Of a DNA stretch of 64,000 nt, positions 25,916 through 34,742 are shown in pieces (the first letter of the stretch is position 1; the number at the start of each line of letters is the position of its first letter). The position numbers and the translations under genes are program-made. The DNA comes from Verrucomicrobiales bacterium. GTDB lineage: Bacteria; Verrucomicrobiota; Verrucomicrobiia; Limisphaerales; JAYPXF01. The stretch spans positions 22,282-86,281 of the forward strand of contig PBAL01000047.1 of assembly GCA_002715965.1 (NCBI GenBank). Direction: 5' to 3'. The notes below the pieces were generated by a model. It had not been told where the DNA came from and made no database searches. It was given only the letters and a program-made list of their open reading frames with translations.

Positions 25916-27043
25916 TTACTCCGCTATCATGATGCACGAAGGCATCGTGACCTCGATCGTTTTACCGACCTTCTTCAACTTGCCTGCTTCGCCAACTCGG
26001 AAGGTGACCAGACTGTTCCCCGGCATGTTCGCGCAGAAGAGATGCCTTCCATCCGGCGCAATCGCAAGATTCTGCGGACCTTTGCCAAGGCTGGGGATGA
26101 TTTCGATCAGCTTCAGTTTGCCGTCCTTGCTAATTTGATAGCCGCCGATGCTGTCGTGTCCCCGGTTGGTGCCATAGAGAAACTTTCCGTTCGGAGTGAT
26201 CTTCAAGTCGGCCGTATGCGTCCGGCCCCCGAAGTCCTTTGGCAGTGTGGAGATGTTCTGAATCTCGGTCAGCTTTCCTGCTTTCGCAGCGTAGGAAAAA
26301 ACGGAAATGGTGTTGGCCAATTCGTTGATCACGTAAACAAACTTACCGTTCGGATGAAAGGTGAGATGCCTCGGTCCGGAACCGGCGGGGACTTTGACGA
26401 AGGAGGGCTTGTTTTGGGTGATCTTCCCGAGTTCCGGCTCGAGTCGGTAGCTCATCACCTTGTCGATGCCCAGATCCGCAGCAAAGGCAAAGCGATTGTC
26501 CGGACTGACGACCACGCAATGCGCATACGGAGCCTTCTGCCGCTTCGGATCCACGCTCGAACCTTTGTGTCGAAACAGTGATTCCATCTTGCCCAATGAC
26601 CCGTTCTTCTTCAGCGGAATGGATCCAACATCACCGGTCAAATAGTTCGCAACCAAGAGAGATTTGCCAGTCGCGTCGACGTCCAGATAACAAGACGCCT
26701 TCCCATGGGTGGACTGTCGGTTTAGCAGCTTCAAGTTGCCGGAACGTCCTTTGAGCGCAAACGCCGCGACTTGGTTGATCTCCCCGCCGAACGAACTGGC
26801 GTCGATGGAATACAGGAAGCGCTGGTCGTCCGAAAGCGCCAGGAAGAATGGATGCTCCACCTGGTCGTTTGAAGCGACCTGCTTCAACGCACCTGATTTC
26901 AGATTCAAGCGGTAGGCATGGATTGCACCCTTCTCGCCGGCTGCGAATGAGGACACAAAGACGAGCGGTTGCGGTTTGGCTGGAGCTGATTTGGCAGTGT
27001 TCATGGTCAGGATTGAAACAAGCAGGATGCAGAGCAGACGCAT
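25916..27043 (-). CDS. Secreted 6-phosphogluconolactonase-like (YbhE/lactonase family) beta-propeller
   Basis: A 375-residue protein with signal peptide MRLLCILLVSILTMNTAKSA. Regular seven-blade repeats are visible, each with a 'PNG/PDGRFxxxxN' hairpin: VVVSPDNRFAFAADLGIDKV, LTFHPNGKFVYVINELANTI, LKITPNGKFLYGTNRGHDSI and LAIAPDGRHLFCANMPGNSL. PSGxGPRHL-like (PAGSGPRHLTFHP) and GGRTHTADL are hallmarks of the lactonase (PF10282) family. True 6-phosphogluconolactonases are cytoplasmic; exported PVC members may act on other lactones, so the EC activity is uncertain. Confidence 0.87.
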   Translation of the reverse strand: MRLLCILLVSILTMNTAKSAPAKPQPLVFVSSFAAGEKGAIHAYRLNLKSGALKQVASNDQVEHPFFLALSDDQRFLYSIDASSFGGEINQVAAFALKGRSGNLKLLNRQSTHGKASCYLDVDATGKSLLVANYLTGDVGSIPLKKNGSLGKMESLFRHKGSSVDPKRQKAPYAHCVVVSPDNRFAFAADLGIDKVMSYRLEPELGKITQNKPSFVKVPAGSGPRHLTFHPNGKFVYVINELANTISVFSYAAKAGKLTEIQNISTLPKDFGGRTHTADLKITPNGKFLYGTNRGHDSIGGYQISKDGKLKLIEIIPSLGKGPQNLAIAPDGRHLFCANMPGNSLVTFRVGEAGKLKKVGKTIEVTMPSCIMIAE

Positions 27044-27150
27044 GGTCCGCCCAATCTGGGGGAGCCGCTTCGCGTGTCAACAAAATCAACATGGTTGAAG
27101 CGCGCGTTTTTGATCCGGCCAAGCGGACGGATCGCCTCCTAATTCTCCCC

Positions 27151-27330
27151 ATGCTCAAGACACCCATTGTCGCGCTCACGGCTCTCCTGTGTTGCTTTAG
27201 CCTCCGCGCCGCGGACGACGGTGACGTGAAAGATGTCAGCGTCATCAATCGGCTCGGGCATCACCGAAGCGGCTTGCAAACGCCTGGTCAAGGAACGGAT
27301 GTGCGGTTCGGGGATGGAATGGAAAAGTGA
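27151..27330 (+). pseudogene. Signal-peptide stub of a truncated secreted protein
   Basis: ATG 27151 opens a signal peptide (MLKTPIVALTALLCCFSLRA) and 25 mature residues (ADDGDVKDVSVINRLGHHRS) before losing protein character; a stop falls at 27328-27330. A different frame just downstream (GSGITEAACKRLVKERM...) looks like shifted coding sequence. It is most simply the N-terminal stub of a deleted exported protein. It is divergent from the lactonase gene, whose promoter region may have preserved it. Confidence 0.45.
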
Positions 27331-27530
27331 TGGTGCCGGGGAAGTGCTTCGGCTGCGCAGTCTCTTGCTCTTGAACCAACGCTGGCAACAGTTCTGGTCC
27401 GAAATCTCTCAATACGGCATCTGAAGTTCAACTCACGAGACCCTGTGCTGACGGCAGACCATAGAACATCAAACTTAGGTCCACCCCCCCCGGGAATTGG
27501 CAGGAGACGGCGAATCCACAAGGAACAGGC

Positions 27531-27977
27531 ATGAGCATTTTTTCACTGGAAGGAAAAGTCGCGTTGGTGACCGGAGCCGGTCGCGGTATTGGCCGGGGCA
27601 TTGCCGAAGAATTGGCCAGACATGGAGCGAAGGTGGCTTGCGCGGCGCGCACGGTCGAGCAGTTGGAGGCCGCGGCCCAAGCAATTCGCGACGAAGGTGG
27701 TTAGGCGATGGCCTTGCCACTCGATGTGGGCAAAATTGATTCTCACAACGCAGCCTTGGACAAGGTGACCAAGTCGCAGGCAGTCGAATTTGGAAAGCAC
27801 AACATTCAAGCCAATTGCCTCTGTCCTGGCTTCGTGAAGACACCTCTGACCGAGACGATCTGGTCGGACAAGACCATGCAGGATTGGGTGGAGTCGCGCC
27901 TCCCTGCCGGACGTCTCGCCACGCCCAAAGACGTGGCCTGCGACAACTGGCCGCTGCCGGGCAGCGCAACGGCGTGA
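27531..27977 (+). pseudogene. Short-chain dehydrogenase (FabG-like) pseudogene
   Basis: A good ribosome-binding site (AAGGAACAGG) precedes ATG 27531. The frame gives the Rossmann start MSIFSLEGKVALVTGAGRGI and GRGIAEELARHGAKVACAAR, then meets TAG at 27702-27704 (EGG*AMALPLDVG, probably an AAG lysine codon in the ancestor). It resumes in frame, but the middle of the enzyme (NAG motif, catalytic Ser and most of the YxxxK block) is deleted: LDVGK is followed within a few residues by TKSQAVEFGKHNIQANCLCP. The end (GRLATPKDVACDNWPLPG) is frameshifted. The ancestral gene was a gluconate-5-dehydrogenase/FabG-like SDR. Confidence 0.87.
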
Positions 27978-27989
27978 ACCAGTACGTTT

Positions 27990-28075
27990 AATCAACCGCA
28001 AAGAACGCATAGATCACAAAGATATTCTTGTTCCGCTTCGATTCTCTGCGCTCTATGCGTTCTTTGTGGTTGATT
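27990..28075. repeat. Long inverted repeat with AACCGCAAAGAACGC-type arms
   Basis: Arms at 27990-28013 and 28052-28075 are reverse complements over 24 nt with one mismatch (core CAAAGAACGCATAGA against TCTATGCGTTCTTTG), with a 38-nt loop. It lies between the SDR pseudogene and the intact SDR gene. CAAAGAACGC-type inverted units are common dispersed bacterial repeats. It could terminate read-through or stabilise RNA ends; it lacks a following U-tract. Confidence 0.7.
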
Positions 28076-28118
28076 CCATGGCTTTCGTATTTGTTCCCGT
28101 TGGCCCTATGCTCGGCAC

Positions 28119-28850
28119 ATGGAAAGCAAAACCATCCTGATCACCGGCGTCAGCCGTGGACTCGGCCATGGACTGGCCTTGGCGTGCGTGGAGCGTGGGG
28201 ACACTGTCCTCGGCCTTGGCCGCAGCGCAGCCACCGACCTTGAGGCCCAATCCAATTTTCACTTTGCGCAGGCTGATGTTGCCGAGGCCGAGGCGTGCGC
28301 CACAGCCTTGGATACCCTGTTGAGTGAACGCGCCCGTCTCGATGGCGTCATTCTCAATGCCGGCATTCTCGGCCCAATCGCCGACATGCGGGATCAGTCC
28401 GTCGACACCATGAAGAACGTCCTGGAGGTAAATCTCTGGGCCAACAAAACGCTGCTCGATCTGCTCCTGGCTCGAGACCTCACAATCGGGCAAGTAGTCG
28501 GCATTTCTTCGGGCGCGGCCGTCAATGGGAACCGAGGCTGGGGCGGCTACTCCCTCTCGAAGGCCGCCTTGAACATGTTGATTAAGCTCTACGCCAAGGA
28601 GCGGGAGGACATTCATTTCAGCGCGCTTGCTCCCGGTCTCGTCGATACCAACATGCAGGACCAGATTCGCGCCATGCCCGACGATGCTCCGTTCCCCAGT
28701 GTCGCCCAGCTCAAGCAGGCAACGGGCACTGACGCCATGCCCGATTCCACGATTGCCGGCCAACGCGTATTGGCTGCCTTGGATCGTCTCCCCGGCCTGA
28801 TCGAGAGCGGTGAGTTCGCCGATATCCGCAAGCCGCCGTTGACTGATTGA
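28119..28850 (+). CDS. Short-chain dehydrogenase/reductase
   Basis: A complete 243-residue classical SDR: TGVSRGLGHGLAL (TGxxxGxG, residues about 9-16) for NAD(P) binding, LNAGILG near 83, SSGAAVNGNRGWGGYSLSKA with the catalytic Ser and YxxxK (Tyr about 144), and LAPGLVDTNMQ after it. The C-terminal stretch (MPDSTIAGQRVLAALDRLPG) resembles sepiapterin-reductase/YdfG-like SDRs rather than FabG. It is cytoplasmic, with an unknown alcohol or carbonyl substrate. It is not the same subfamily as the pseudogene just upstream. Confidence 0.87.
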   Translation: MESKTILITGVSRGLGHGLALACVERGDTVLGLGRSAATDLEAQSNFHFAQADVAEAEACATALDTLLSERARLDGVILNAGILGPIADMRDQSVDTMKNVLEVNLWANKTLLDLLLARDLTIGQVVGISSGAAVNGNRGWGGYSLSKAALNMLIKLYAKEREDIHFSALAPGLVDTNMQDQIRAMPDDAPFPSVAQLKQATGTDAMPDSTIAGQRVLAALDRLPGLIESGEFADIRKPPLTD

Positions 28851-28863
28851 GACGGCGACACCC

Positions 28864-29330
28864 TCAGGATCGAAACAGTTCTCGAACCACATTTCCGTAG
28901 ACGTCCGTCAGGCGGAAATCACGTCCGGCGTAGCGGTAGGTGAGCCTTTCGTGATCGACGCCGAGGAGATGGAGGATCGTGGCGTGCATGTCGTGCATGT
29001 GCACCTTGTCGATCGCGGCGCGGTAGCCGTAGGCGTCCGTTTCGCCGTGCGAGTAGCCGCCCCGTGTCCCAGCTCCGGCGAGCCAGTGGGTGAAGCCAAG
29101 CGGGTTGTGGTCGCGATGGCTTTTCCAACATGTGGAATTCTGGCTTCCTTCGCGGGAATACCCTCCACGCCGATGGGCATGCCTTGGGTATGACCGGGAA
29201 GGAACACGTTCGAAAAAGCCGCGCGTGCCCGACACACTCGCGCCGGGATTAATCGAGACAAAGTCGGGCAGGTTTCTGTTCTCCGTGCCGAGACCGTAGG
29301 CCACCCAGGAACCGATGCTGGGACAATCGA
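28864..29330 (-). pseudogene. DUF1501 C-terminal remnant, frameshifted
   Basis: On the minus strand a DUF1501 tail is recognisable in two frames: [20 protein letters not shown] then [16 protein letters not shown], continuing in the second frame as [20 protein letters not shown], and again in the first frame [20 protein letters not shown] and [20 protein letters not shown] and [20 protein letters not shown]. Two frameshifts and an internal deletion separate the parts, and the N-terminal third is missing. The homology stops at about 29330, exactly where an unrelated plus-strand remnant begins, which marks a deletion or rearrangement joint. Confidence 0.85.
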
Positions 29331-29702
29331 TCGCCTACCGGCGTCATCCGTCAAGACAAGATCGTCCTGACCAGTGATCCGGAGAAGCACATTCCAAGCG
29401 TACGTCTGCGAATGGCCGAACAGCCGACGAATCAGTTGGATTACTCGCTTGAGATGATCGTCACCGGTATTGTTGCGGAAGACAGCCTCAGCTTCTCGAT
29501 CAATGAACATGAAATTCCCCCGATCAGCTGGAAACGGGTCGAACAGGAGGGAGCTGGCATTCTGCACATCACGGTGGTTCTCGACGCCAAAACCCTGCAG
29601 TTTGGTGACAACACGATCGCAGCGCGGATCGAGGCCACTCGGAAGAAGTTCAATACCGAGATACAGTGGCTCGCGTTGACGGTCCGCCGGCGTCCGGACT
29701 GA
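29331..29702 (+). pseudogene. C-terminal remnant of a secreted protein, head-to-head with the DUF1501 remnant
   Basis: The plus-strand frame is open from about 29331 without a start codon signal: TGVIRQDKIVLTSDPEKHIP, VRLRMAEQPTNQLDYSLEMI, VTGIVAEDSLSFSINEHEIP and so on to TGA at 29700-29702. It is regular, beta-rich and codon-typical, so it is a genuine former C-terminus, probably of a glycoside-hydrolase-like protein whose front part is lost. The ATG at 29412 has no ribosome-binding site and lies inside the homologous-looking stretch. Confidence 0.6.
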
Positions 29703-29746
29703 AGACGCGTTTGAAAACGCTTGGGATGCCGTTAGGCTGCTTCAAG

Positions 29747-32473
29747 ATGCACCGCGGCATGCGCATTCAACTGGCTGTTCTCATCAGCTGCTTCCTGGCT
29801 TCGTCGGCACAAAGTGAGGACGCTCGAGTTGACTCGCTGTTGACGCGCTATTGTCTGGACTGCCACGACGCTGAAGTCAGGAAGGCCGATGTTGATCTGT
29901 CCACTCACGCGTCGCCGGACGCATTCCTGAAGCAGCGACGAATTTGGAGTCGCGCGCAGGAAATGTTGTCCACGGGTGAGATGCCTCCCAAGAAGAAACC
30001 TCAACCGACAGACTCCGAGCGACGAGAACTGGCGGCTTGGATTCGGACGTCGCTGAATAGCGTGGATTGGGAGGCGGTTCGTTCTCCGGGGCGTGTTTCC
30101 TCTGCGCGGCTGACCCGGGCTGAGTATCGATATTCGATTGAGGATCTGTTTGGTGTCAGAATCGATCTTGAGGGGCTCTTGCCGGATGATCCGGAAGGGC
30201 TCAGTGGCTTCGCAAACGACCGCGGGTCGTTGATGATGACCGGGAAACAACTGGCTCGTTACTTGAAGACGGCAGAAGTTGTGGCCGCTGCGATTGTGGA
30301 CGGTGGTGCGGATGAATCGGTGTCGATTCATTACGAGGTTGAGGAGGGGGAAAACGTCAGTTGGAGGAAGCGGCCGACGAAAGAGAAGGACGGCTCCAAG
30401 GGCTGGACGTTCAGTTCACGGCTGGGAACGAAGTACCAATCGATCAGCAAGACTTTCGATTTTCCGCTGACGGGCCGCTATCGCGTTCACATGCGCGCGC
30501 GCAGCAAGGGACCGGGACCGAACGCAGCTGCGTGGATTGCGGTGGATTCGGTGAACGACGCGTCACGGGAGGCGGGCATTCTGGTAACTGGCAAGGAACT
30601 GGATGTATACGAGACGGAGATCTTCGTCACGCGCGGCCAACACAACATCCTGTTTGGTTATGATTTCTACGGTTCACTCTGGTTGCCGGAAGCGCCGGAA
30701 CGTCCGCAAACCAAGCTGGGCCAGAGCACATTCCATCCTCCGCCATACGACCCCAAGCCACTCTTGCCCCGAGGCGTCACGTTGATCGATTTGAATTCCG
30801 CAGAACTCACCCCGCCGGCTGACAAACGCGTGCGTGCCACCGAGTTGGTCCAGCGGATCAATAAAGGTTACTTCCCAGCCGTACTGGACCATCTGATGAT
30901 GCAAAAGTTTCACTATGAGAAAGGTTATCTCCCGGTCTTCCTGGGCGGTCTCAGTTACGAGTATACGGAGAATATCGTTCCGGCCCTTGCCGAGCTTGCT
31001 GAGATTGTTGGCACCGAGCGACAGGCTTTGGAAAAGATCTGGAAGGACCATGAACCGGTGGAATACGCGGAATTGACGAAGATCAAGAATCTCCAGCGGG
31101 AGGCATGGACGAAACAGGAGAACAGCCGCAAGGAACAGATCGGTGATTTGTTTGTCGATTGGATCGAGATGGAATTCATTCCCGGCTCAGGAAATCCGCC
31201 TCAGAGTGAAGATGAGCTTGTTGCGTTTCTCGATGAACTTCTGCCGCGCGCCTACCGTCGGCAGGTGGGACGTGTCCAACGCGGCGAGTATCTACGGGTT
31301 TATCGCGACGAACGAAAAGCCGGTGTGAACCATTCGACGGCGTTTGAGAGGGTGCTCATGGCGATCCTGGTTTCTCCGGGTTTTCTCTATCGCGACGACG
31401 GACCGGCGGTTGGGGCCGGCATCACAATGTTGGACGACTACGCGTTGGCCGCGCGCCTGGCGGGTTTTCTCTGGTCTTCATTGCCGGACGATGTTCTGAG
31501 CGAGACGGCTCAAAAGGGAACGCTGCAAAACGAAGCTGATCTTGCGCGGCAGGTCGATCGCATGTTGGACGATGATCGGCGTCGCCTGCGCTTGAGCAGA
31601 TTGTTTATCTCCCAATGGCTGGATCTGTCAGGCATTGGCCGGGAGAAGGAACCGGACAAGGAACTCTTCCGCTACTTCAGTTGGCGCTTGGCAGAGGACA
31701 TGCGCATGGAGCCCACGCTGATGTTCGACCGTCTCCTGCGCGAAGACCGAAGCATCTTGGAACTGCTCGACTGCGACGATGCATTCGTCAACGAACGCCT
31801 GGCCCGCATCTACGACATGGAAGGTGTGAGCGGTGCCGAGTTCCGTCCGGTTGTTTTGGATGATCGCAGACGCGGTGGGGTGCTCGGAACGGCGGCAATG
31901 TTGAGTGCAACCTCGCTTGCGACTCGCACCAGCCCCGTGCGTCGCGGACAGTTTGTGCTGGAGACACTGCTGGATGTGTATCTTCCCCCTCCACCAGCGG
32001 GCGTTCCAGAGTTGGATGAAGACGCCGGTGAGTCGGGGGAAGTATCATCGCGTGAATCACTTGCACGACACCGGGCCGACCCGCGCTGCTCCAGTTGCCA
32101 TGCAAAGATCGACCCGCTCGGATTCGCCTTGGAAAATTTCGATTGGATTGGGCGTTGGCGCGAACGAGATCCAGCCGGACCCGTCAATGCGACCGGAGAG
32201 ATGCCCGATGGACGCAAGTTGAACGGGGTCGCCGGTCTGAAGAATTACCTCTTGAAAGAACGCGCCGATGATTTCGCCCGGGCATTGACCAAAGCGCTTC
32301 TCGCATATGCGCTTGGCAGGGAATTGGAGTACTTTGACGAGCATGCGATCCGCACGATCGCCAAGGCGTTAAAGGCTGACAACTACCGGGCTCGAACGCT
32401 CGTGAAGGAGATCATTAAGAGCTATCCGTTTCGCTATCGCCAGGTGGATGAGGAGAAGAAGGAAAGCAAATGA
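29747..32473 (+). CDS. PSD/DUF1592-family cytochrome c-like protein
   Basis: The ATG at 29747 (or 29759) opens a signal peptide (MRIQLAVLISCFLASSAQSE). This 908-residue protein has the full planctomycetal arrangement: an N-terminal cytochrome c-type site YCLDCH near residue 35, DUF1587 (SARLTRAEYRYSIEDLFGVR), a central carbohydrate-binding-like insert (RYRVHMRARSKGPGPNAAAW), DUF1592 (DYALAARLAGFLWSSLPDDV), DUF1588 (RRGGVLGTAAMLSATSLATR then TSPVRRGQFVLE), and DUF1585 (CSSCHAKIDPLGFALENFDW, near residue 780, and FARALTKALLAYALGRELEY). Two CxxCH motifs predict covalent haem. The start of the DUF1552 gene overlaps its stop by 4 nt. Function is unknown; an exported electron-transfer or oxidative role on complex substrates is inferred. 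Confidence 0.92.
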   Translation: MHRGMRIQLAVLISCFLASSAQSEDARVDSLLTRYCLDCHDAEVRKADVDLSTHASPDAFLKQRRIWSRAQEMLSTGEMPPKKKPQPTDSERRELAAWIRTSLNSVDWEAVRSPGRVSSARLTRAEYRYSIEDLFGVRIDLEGLLPDDPEGLSGFANDRGSLMMTGKQLARYLKTAEVVAAAIVDGGADESVSIHYEVEEGENVSWRKRPTKEKDGSKGWTFSSRLGTKYQSISKTFDFPLTGRYRVHMRARSKGPGPNAAAWIAVDSVNDASREAGILVTGKELDVYETEIFVTRGQHNILFGYDFYGSLWLPEAPERPQTKLGQSTFHPPPYDPKPLLPRGVTLIDLNSAELTPPADKRVRATELVQRINKGYFPAVLDHLMMQKFHYEKGYLPVFLGGLSYEYTENIVPALAELAEIVGTERQALEKIWKDHEPVEYAELTKIKNLQREAWTKQENSRKEQIGDLFVDWIEMEFIPGSGNPPQSEDELVAFLDELLPRAYRRQVGRVQRGEYLRVYRDERKAGVNHSTAFERVLMAILVSPGFLYRDDGPAVGAGITMLDDYALAARLAGFLWSSLPDDVLSETAQKGTLQNEADLARQVDRMLDDDRRRLRLSRLFISQWLDLSGIGREKEPDKELFRYFSWRLAEDMRMEPTLMFDRLLREDRSILELLDCDDAFVNERLARIYDMEGVSGAEFRPVVLDDRRRGGVLGTAAMLSATSLATRTSPVRRGQFVLETLLDVYLPPPPAGVPELDEDAGESGEVSSRESLARHRADPRCSSCHAKIDPLGFALENFDWIGRWRERDPAGPVNATGEMPDGRKLNGVAGLKNYLLKERADDFARALTKALLAYALGRELEYFDEHAIRTIAKALKADNYRARTLVKEIIKSYPFRYRQVDEEKKESK

Positions 32474-33831
32474 AACACGTCCCCCTTTCGAGAAGAACTT
32501 TCCTTCGTGGACTCGGCGCTGCCTTGCCGTTGCCGTTTCTCGAGGCCATGTCGCCGAGCTTCAGCTTTGGTGCGACTGCAGAGGCCGCACGAAAGAACAA
32601 ACCGCCCGTGCGCTTTCTCTGGCTCTACCAGGCGAATGGGTTTCTCCCCACCGCCTGGAATCCCACCGGCACAGGGCGCGAGTTTGAATTGTCCCGCACA
32701 CTGAAACCATTCGAGCACTTCAAGGATCGCCTGACCGTGACGCGAAACCTGCGGACGCGCGCCTACGGAAACCACATTGGCAAGGTCACGGCGTTATTGA
32801 CCGGAGTGCAGGCGGAGCGCGATCGGAAGTTGGGGGTCTATTCCAGCGCGCGATCAATCGACCAACAGATCGCTGACCATATCGGTCGCGACACGCTGTT
32901 GCCGTCCCTTCAACTCGGCGTCGAACACCCGGGGCAGGGTTATTGCAGCGGAGCGAACAGCCCCGTTTCCTACGGCGCGACCGTATCCTGGAAAACACCT
33001 ACCACAATGCTCATGCCGGAGATTGATCCGCGTGCGGCGTTTGAATCGCTATTTGGCGCTGGGGTCGGCCCGAAGGCGAAGGCGCGTGCCCGTTGGCAGG
33101 GCAGCATCCTCGATCTTGCACTCGATCAGGCGAAAACGCTGCGCCGCAACGCAACGGCACTGGATAAGCAAAAGCTGGACGAGTATTTGGAAAGTGTAAG
33201 GTCAGTTGAACGTCGACTTCAGCATTCCGAGCGGAGGAAGAAAGAATCCTGGCGACCGTCAACCAAACCTTCGGAGAAACAACTCGCTGCGCCACCGGCA
33301 GGTATTCCACAGGATCGCGCCGAACACGTGCGGATGATGCTCGATCTGATCGCACTCGCAATTTGGACGGATTCCACACGGGTGGCGACGATGATCTACG
33401 TCAATAGTTTGTCGGAAGCGAATTTCAGCTTTCTCGACGGTATCAAAGATCCCTTTCACGCCGGCCTCTCGCATCACGGTTACAAGGACGACAAGATGGA
33501 AGGCTACAGCAAGGTAAACGAATGGCATGCCGCGCAATCCGCCTATCTGATGAAGCGCCTGGACGATATCGACGAGGGCAATGGAAGCGCCTTGGATAAC
33601 AGCGTGGTGTTCTTCGGCTCATCGTTGAAAGACGGGCACGCGCATTCGAACATCGACCTGCCAATTGCCTGTATCGGCCGAGCGGGCGGCGCACTGAAAC
33701 CGGCGGGCCACGTGATTTGCCCAGAGAATACCCACATCGCCGACTTGCACCTGACGACGCTCGGTTGGTTTGGTATTCAGGCCAATGATTTCAATAATCT
33801 CGGAGCGAGAAGGATTCCCGGGCTTTCTTGA
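32470..33831 (+). CDS. DUF1552 family protein, twin-arginine signal
   Basis: The ATGA overlap with the upstream PSD gene indicates translational coupling. The 453-residue product begins with a twin-arginine-like signal (LSRRTFLRGLGAALPLPFLE). DUF1552 landmarks follow: FLWLYQANGFLPTAWNPTGT, LLTGVQAERDRKLGVYSSAR then SIDQQIADHIG, TLLPSLQLGVEH, YLESVRSVERRL, VFFGSSLKDGHAHSNIDLPI and ADLHLTTLGWFGIQ. The protein is exported folded, as expected for the DUF1501-like phosphatase fold group to which DUF1552 is related. The pair recurs at 51693-55399. It probably forms a complex or pathway with the PSD partner; the substrate is unknown. Confidence 0.92.
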   Translation: MKHVPLSRRTFLRGLGAALPLPFLEAMSPSFSFGATAEAARKNKPPVRFLWLYQANGFLPTAWNPTGTGREFELSRTLKPFEHFKDRLTVTRNLRTRAYGNHIGKVTALLTGVQAERDRKLGVYSSARSIDQQIADHIGRDTLLPSLQLGVEHPGQGYCSGANSPVSYGATVSWKTPTTMLMPEIDPRAAFESLFGAGVGPKAKARARWQGSILDLALDQAKTLRRNATALDKQKLDEYLESVRSVERRLQHSERRKKESWRPSTKPSEKQLAAPPAGIPQDRAEHVRMMLDLIALAIWTDSTRVATMIYVNSLSEANFSFLDGIKDPFHAGLSHHGYKDDKMEGYSKVNEWHAAQSAYLMKRLDDIDEGNGSALDNSVVFFGSSLKDGHAHSNIDLPIACIGRAGGALKPAGHVICPENTHIADLHLTTLGWFGIQANDFNNLGARRIPGLS

Positions 33832-33890
33832 ATGAATCGATTTCAATGCTTCGGACATTGATTAACGGCTTGGCCCTTGCCTCTGTGAGA

Positions 33891-33906
33891 AACCGCTAAT
33901 TCACGT
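33891..33906 (+). repeat. CGCTAATTCACG repeat unit abutting an IS remnant
   Basis: AACCGCTAATTCACG is one unit of the repeat family seen at 9845 and 60541. The left end of the IS3-like fragment begins at once after it (GGAGTGCTCCCCGAAAACTGG). Confidence 0.55.
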
Positions 33907-34072
33907 GGAGTGCTCCCCGAAAACTGGTCCATCTGCCATGAGAGCCGGCAACGCGAAGCGTTGCCCGACTGATCATGAAGAAGAAAAGACATACACCAGA
34001 ACAAATCATCAAGAAGCTGCGGGCGGTGGAAGTGATCACCGGCCAAGGCAAGACAGTAGCTCAAGCCTGCAC
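33905..34072 (+). mobile_element. IS3-family remnant with truncated OrfA
   Basis: GGAGTGCTCCCCGAAAACTG at 33906 resembles the terminal inverted repeat of IS3-group elements. From ATG 33975 the frame reads MKKKRHTPEQIIKKLRAVEV then ITGQGKTVAQAC, the N-terminal helix-turn-helix of an IS3-family OrfA transposase. Homology ends at about 34072 and the rest of OrfA, all of OrfB and the right end are missing. It is inactive. Confidence 0.8.
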
Positions 34073-34289
34073 AATCTTCCCGACGGTTCACCGAGTTTCG
34101 CACTGTTACCCTGATTGGTGAACCAACTCCCCGACTCCAGTCGGCGCTGTCGGCGAATTGCTTTCTGGTCTCGCGCGGTCGCACGATTTCCGGCGGCCTC
34201 AAGTTGGTGCCTCAAAACGGAGTGAACCTGAATTATTACCGAAGCAACGTCGAAGCGTTAGCCAAGGAGGAGCTGCGCGTACAGGAGAC

Positions 34290-34616
34290 GGTTCCGGATT
34301 TCCCCTGCCGCTGGACCAAATGTGTTGCTACGCCAATTTCGCCGACCTGACGCTCTTCAACCGCAAGAAACCGATCTTTGCCTATGCCGACAGGGAACTG
34401 CACGACGGTTTTGCCGACCGGTTTGCGCCGGTTGCGTATTACGGATCCAACGCGTGGGGACTGCACGACATGCTTGGCAATGCCAGTGAATTTGTGGCTG
34501 ACCTCCACCCGAAGCACGGGGCGTCGGTGACCCGAGAAGGCTCTTGGGCGACGCCGTTGGAAAAAAGCTCCACCCGGCTTTTCGCCACATTCCGGAACTG
34601 GGTCAGGGAAAGATGA
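34290..34616 (+). pseudogene. C-terminal fragment of an FGE-sulfatase (SUMF1-like) domain protein
   Basis: In frame with the TGA at 34614-34616 the sequence reads SGFPLPLDQMCCYANFADLT, FADRFAPVAYYGSNAWGLHD and MLGNASEFVADLHPKHGASV then TREGSW. This is the C-terminal half of an FGE-sulfatase/formylglycine-generating-enzyme-like domain (usual blocks: YANFAD, PVGSxxPNxWGLYDMxGNVxEW, RGGSW). The N-terminal half is absent, and the preceding 200 nt have no convincing frame. It may be a true sulfatase activator or one of the many PVC relatives with other roles. Confidence 0.75.
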
Positions 34617-34742
34617 AACCAAGGACCGGGGCACGTATCATTCTTCGTCAGGGGGCGCGGGTCACGCGCCCCCTCCAGAAACCCGCACATCAGTAGGACA
34701 AGACTTGAATTCCAAGCGCCAGCACAGATGCTGACGACTTGC

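Noticed and set aside
25739-26581. 280-aa plus-strand ORF
   Set aside because: It is the shadow of the lactonase-like beta-propeller gene on the minus strand.
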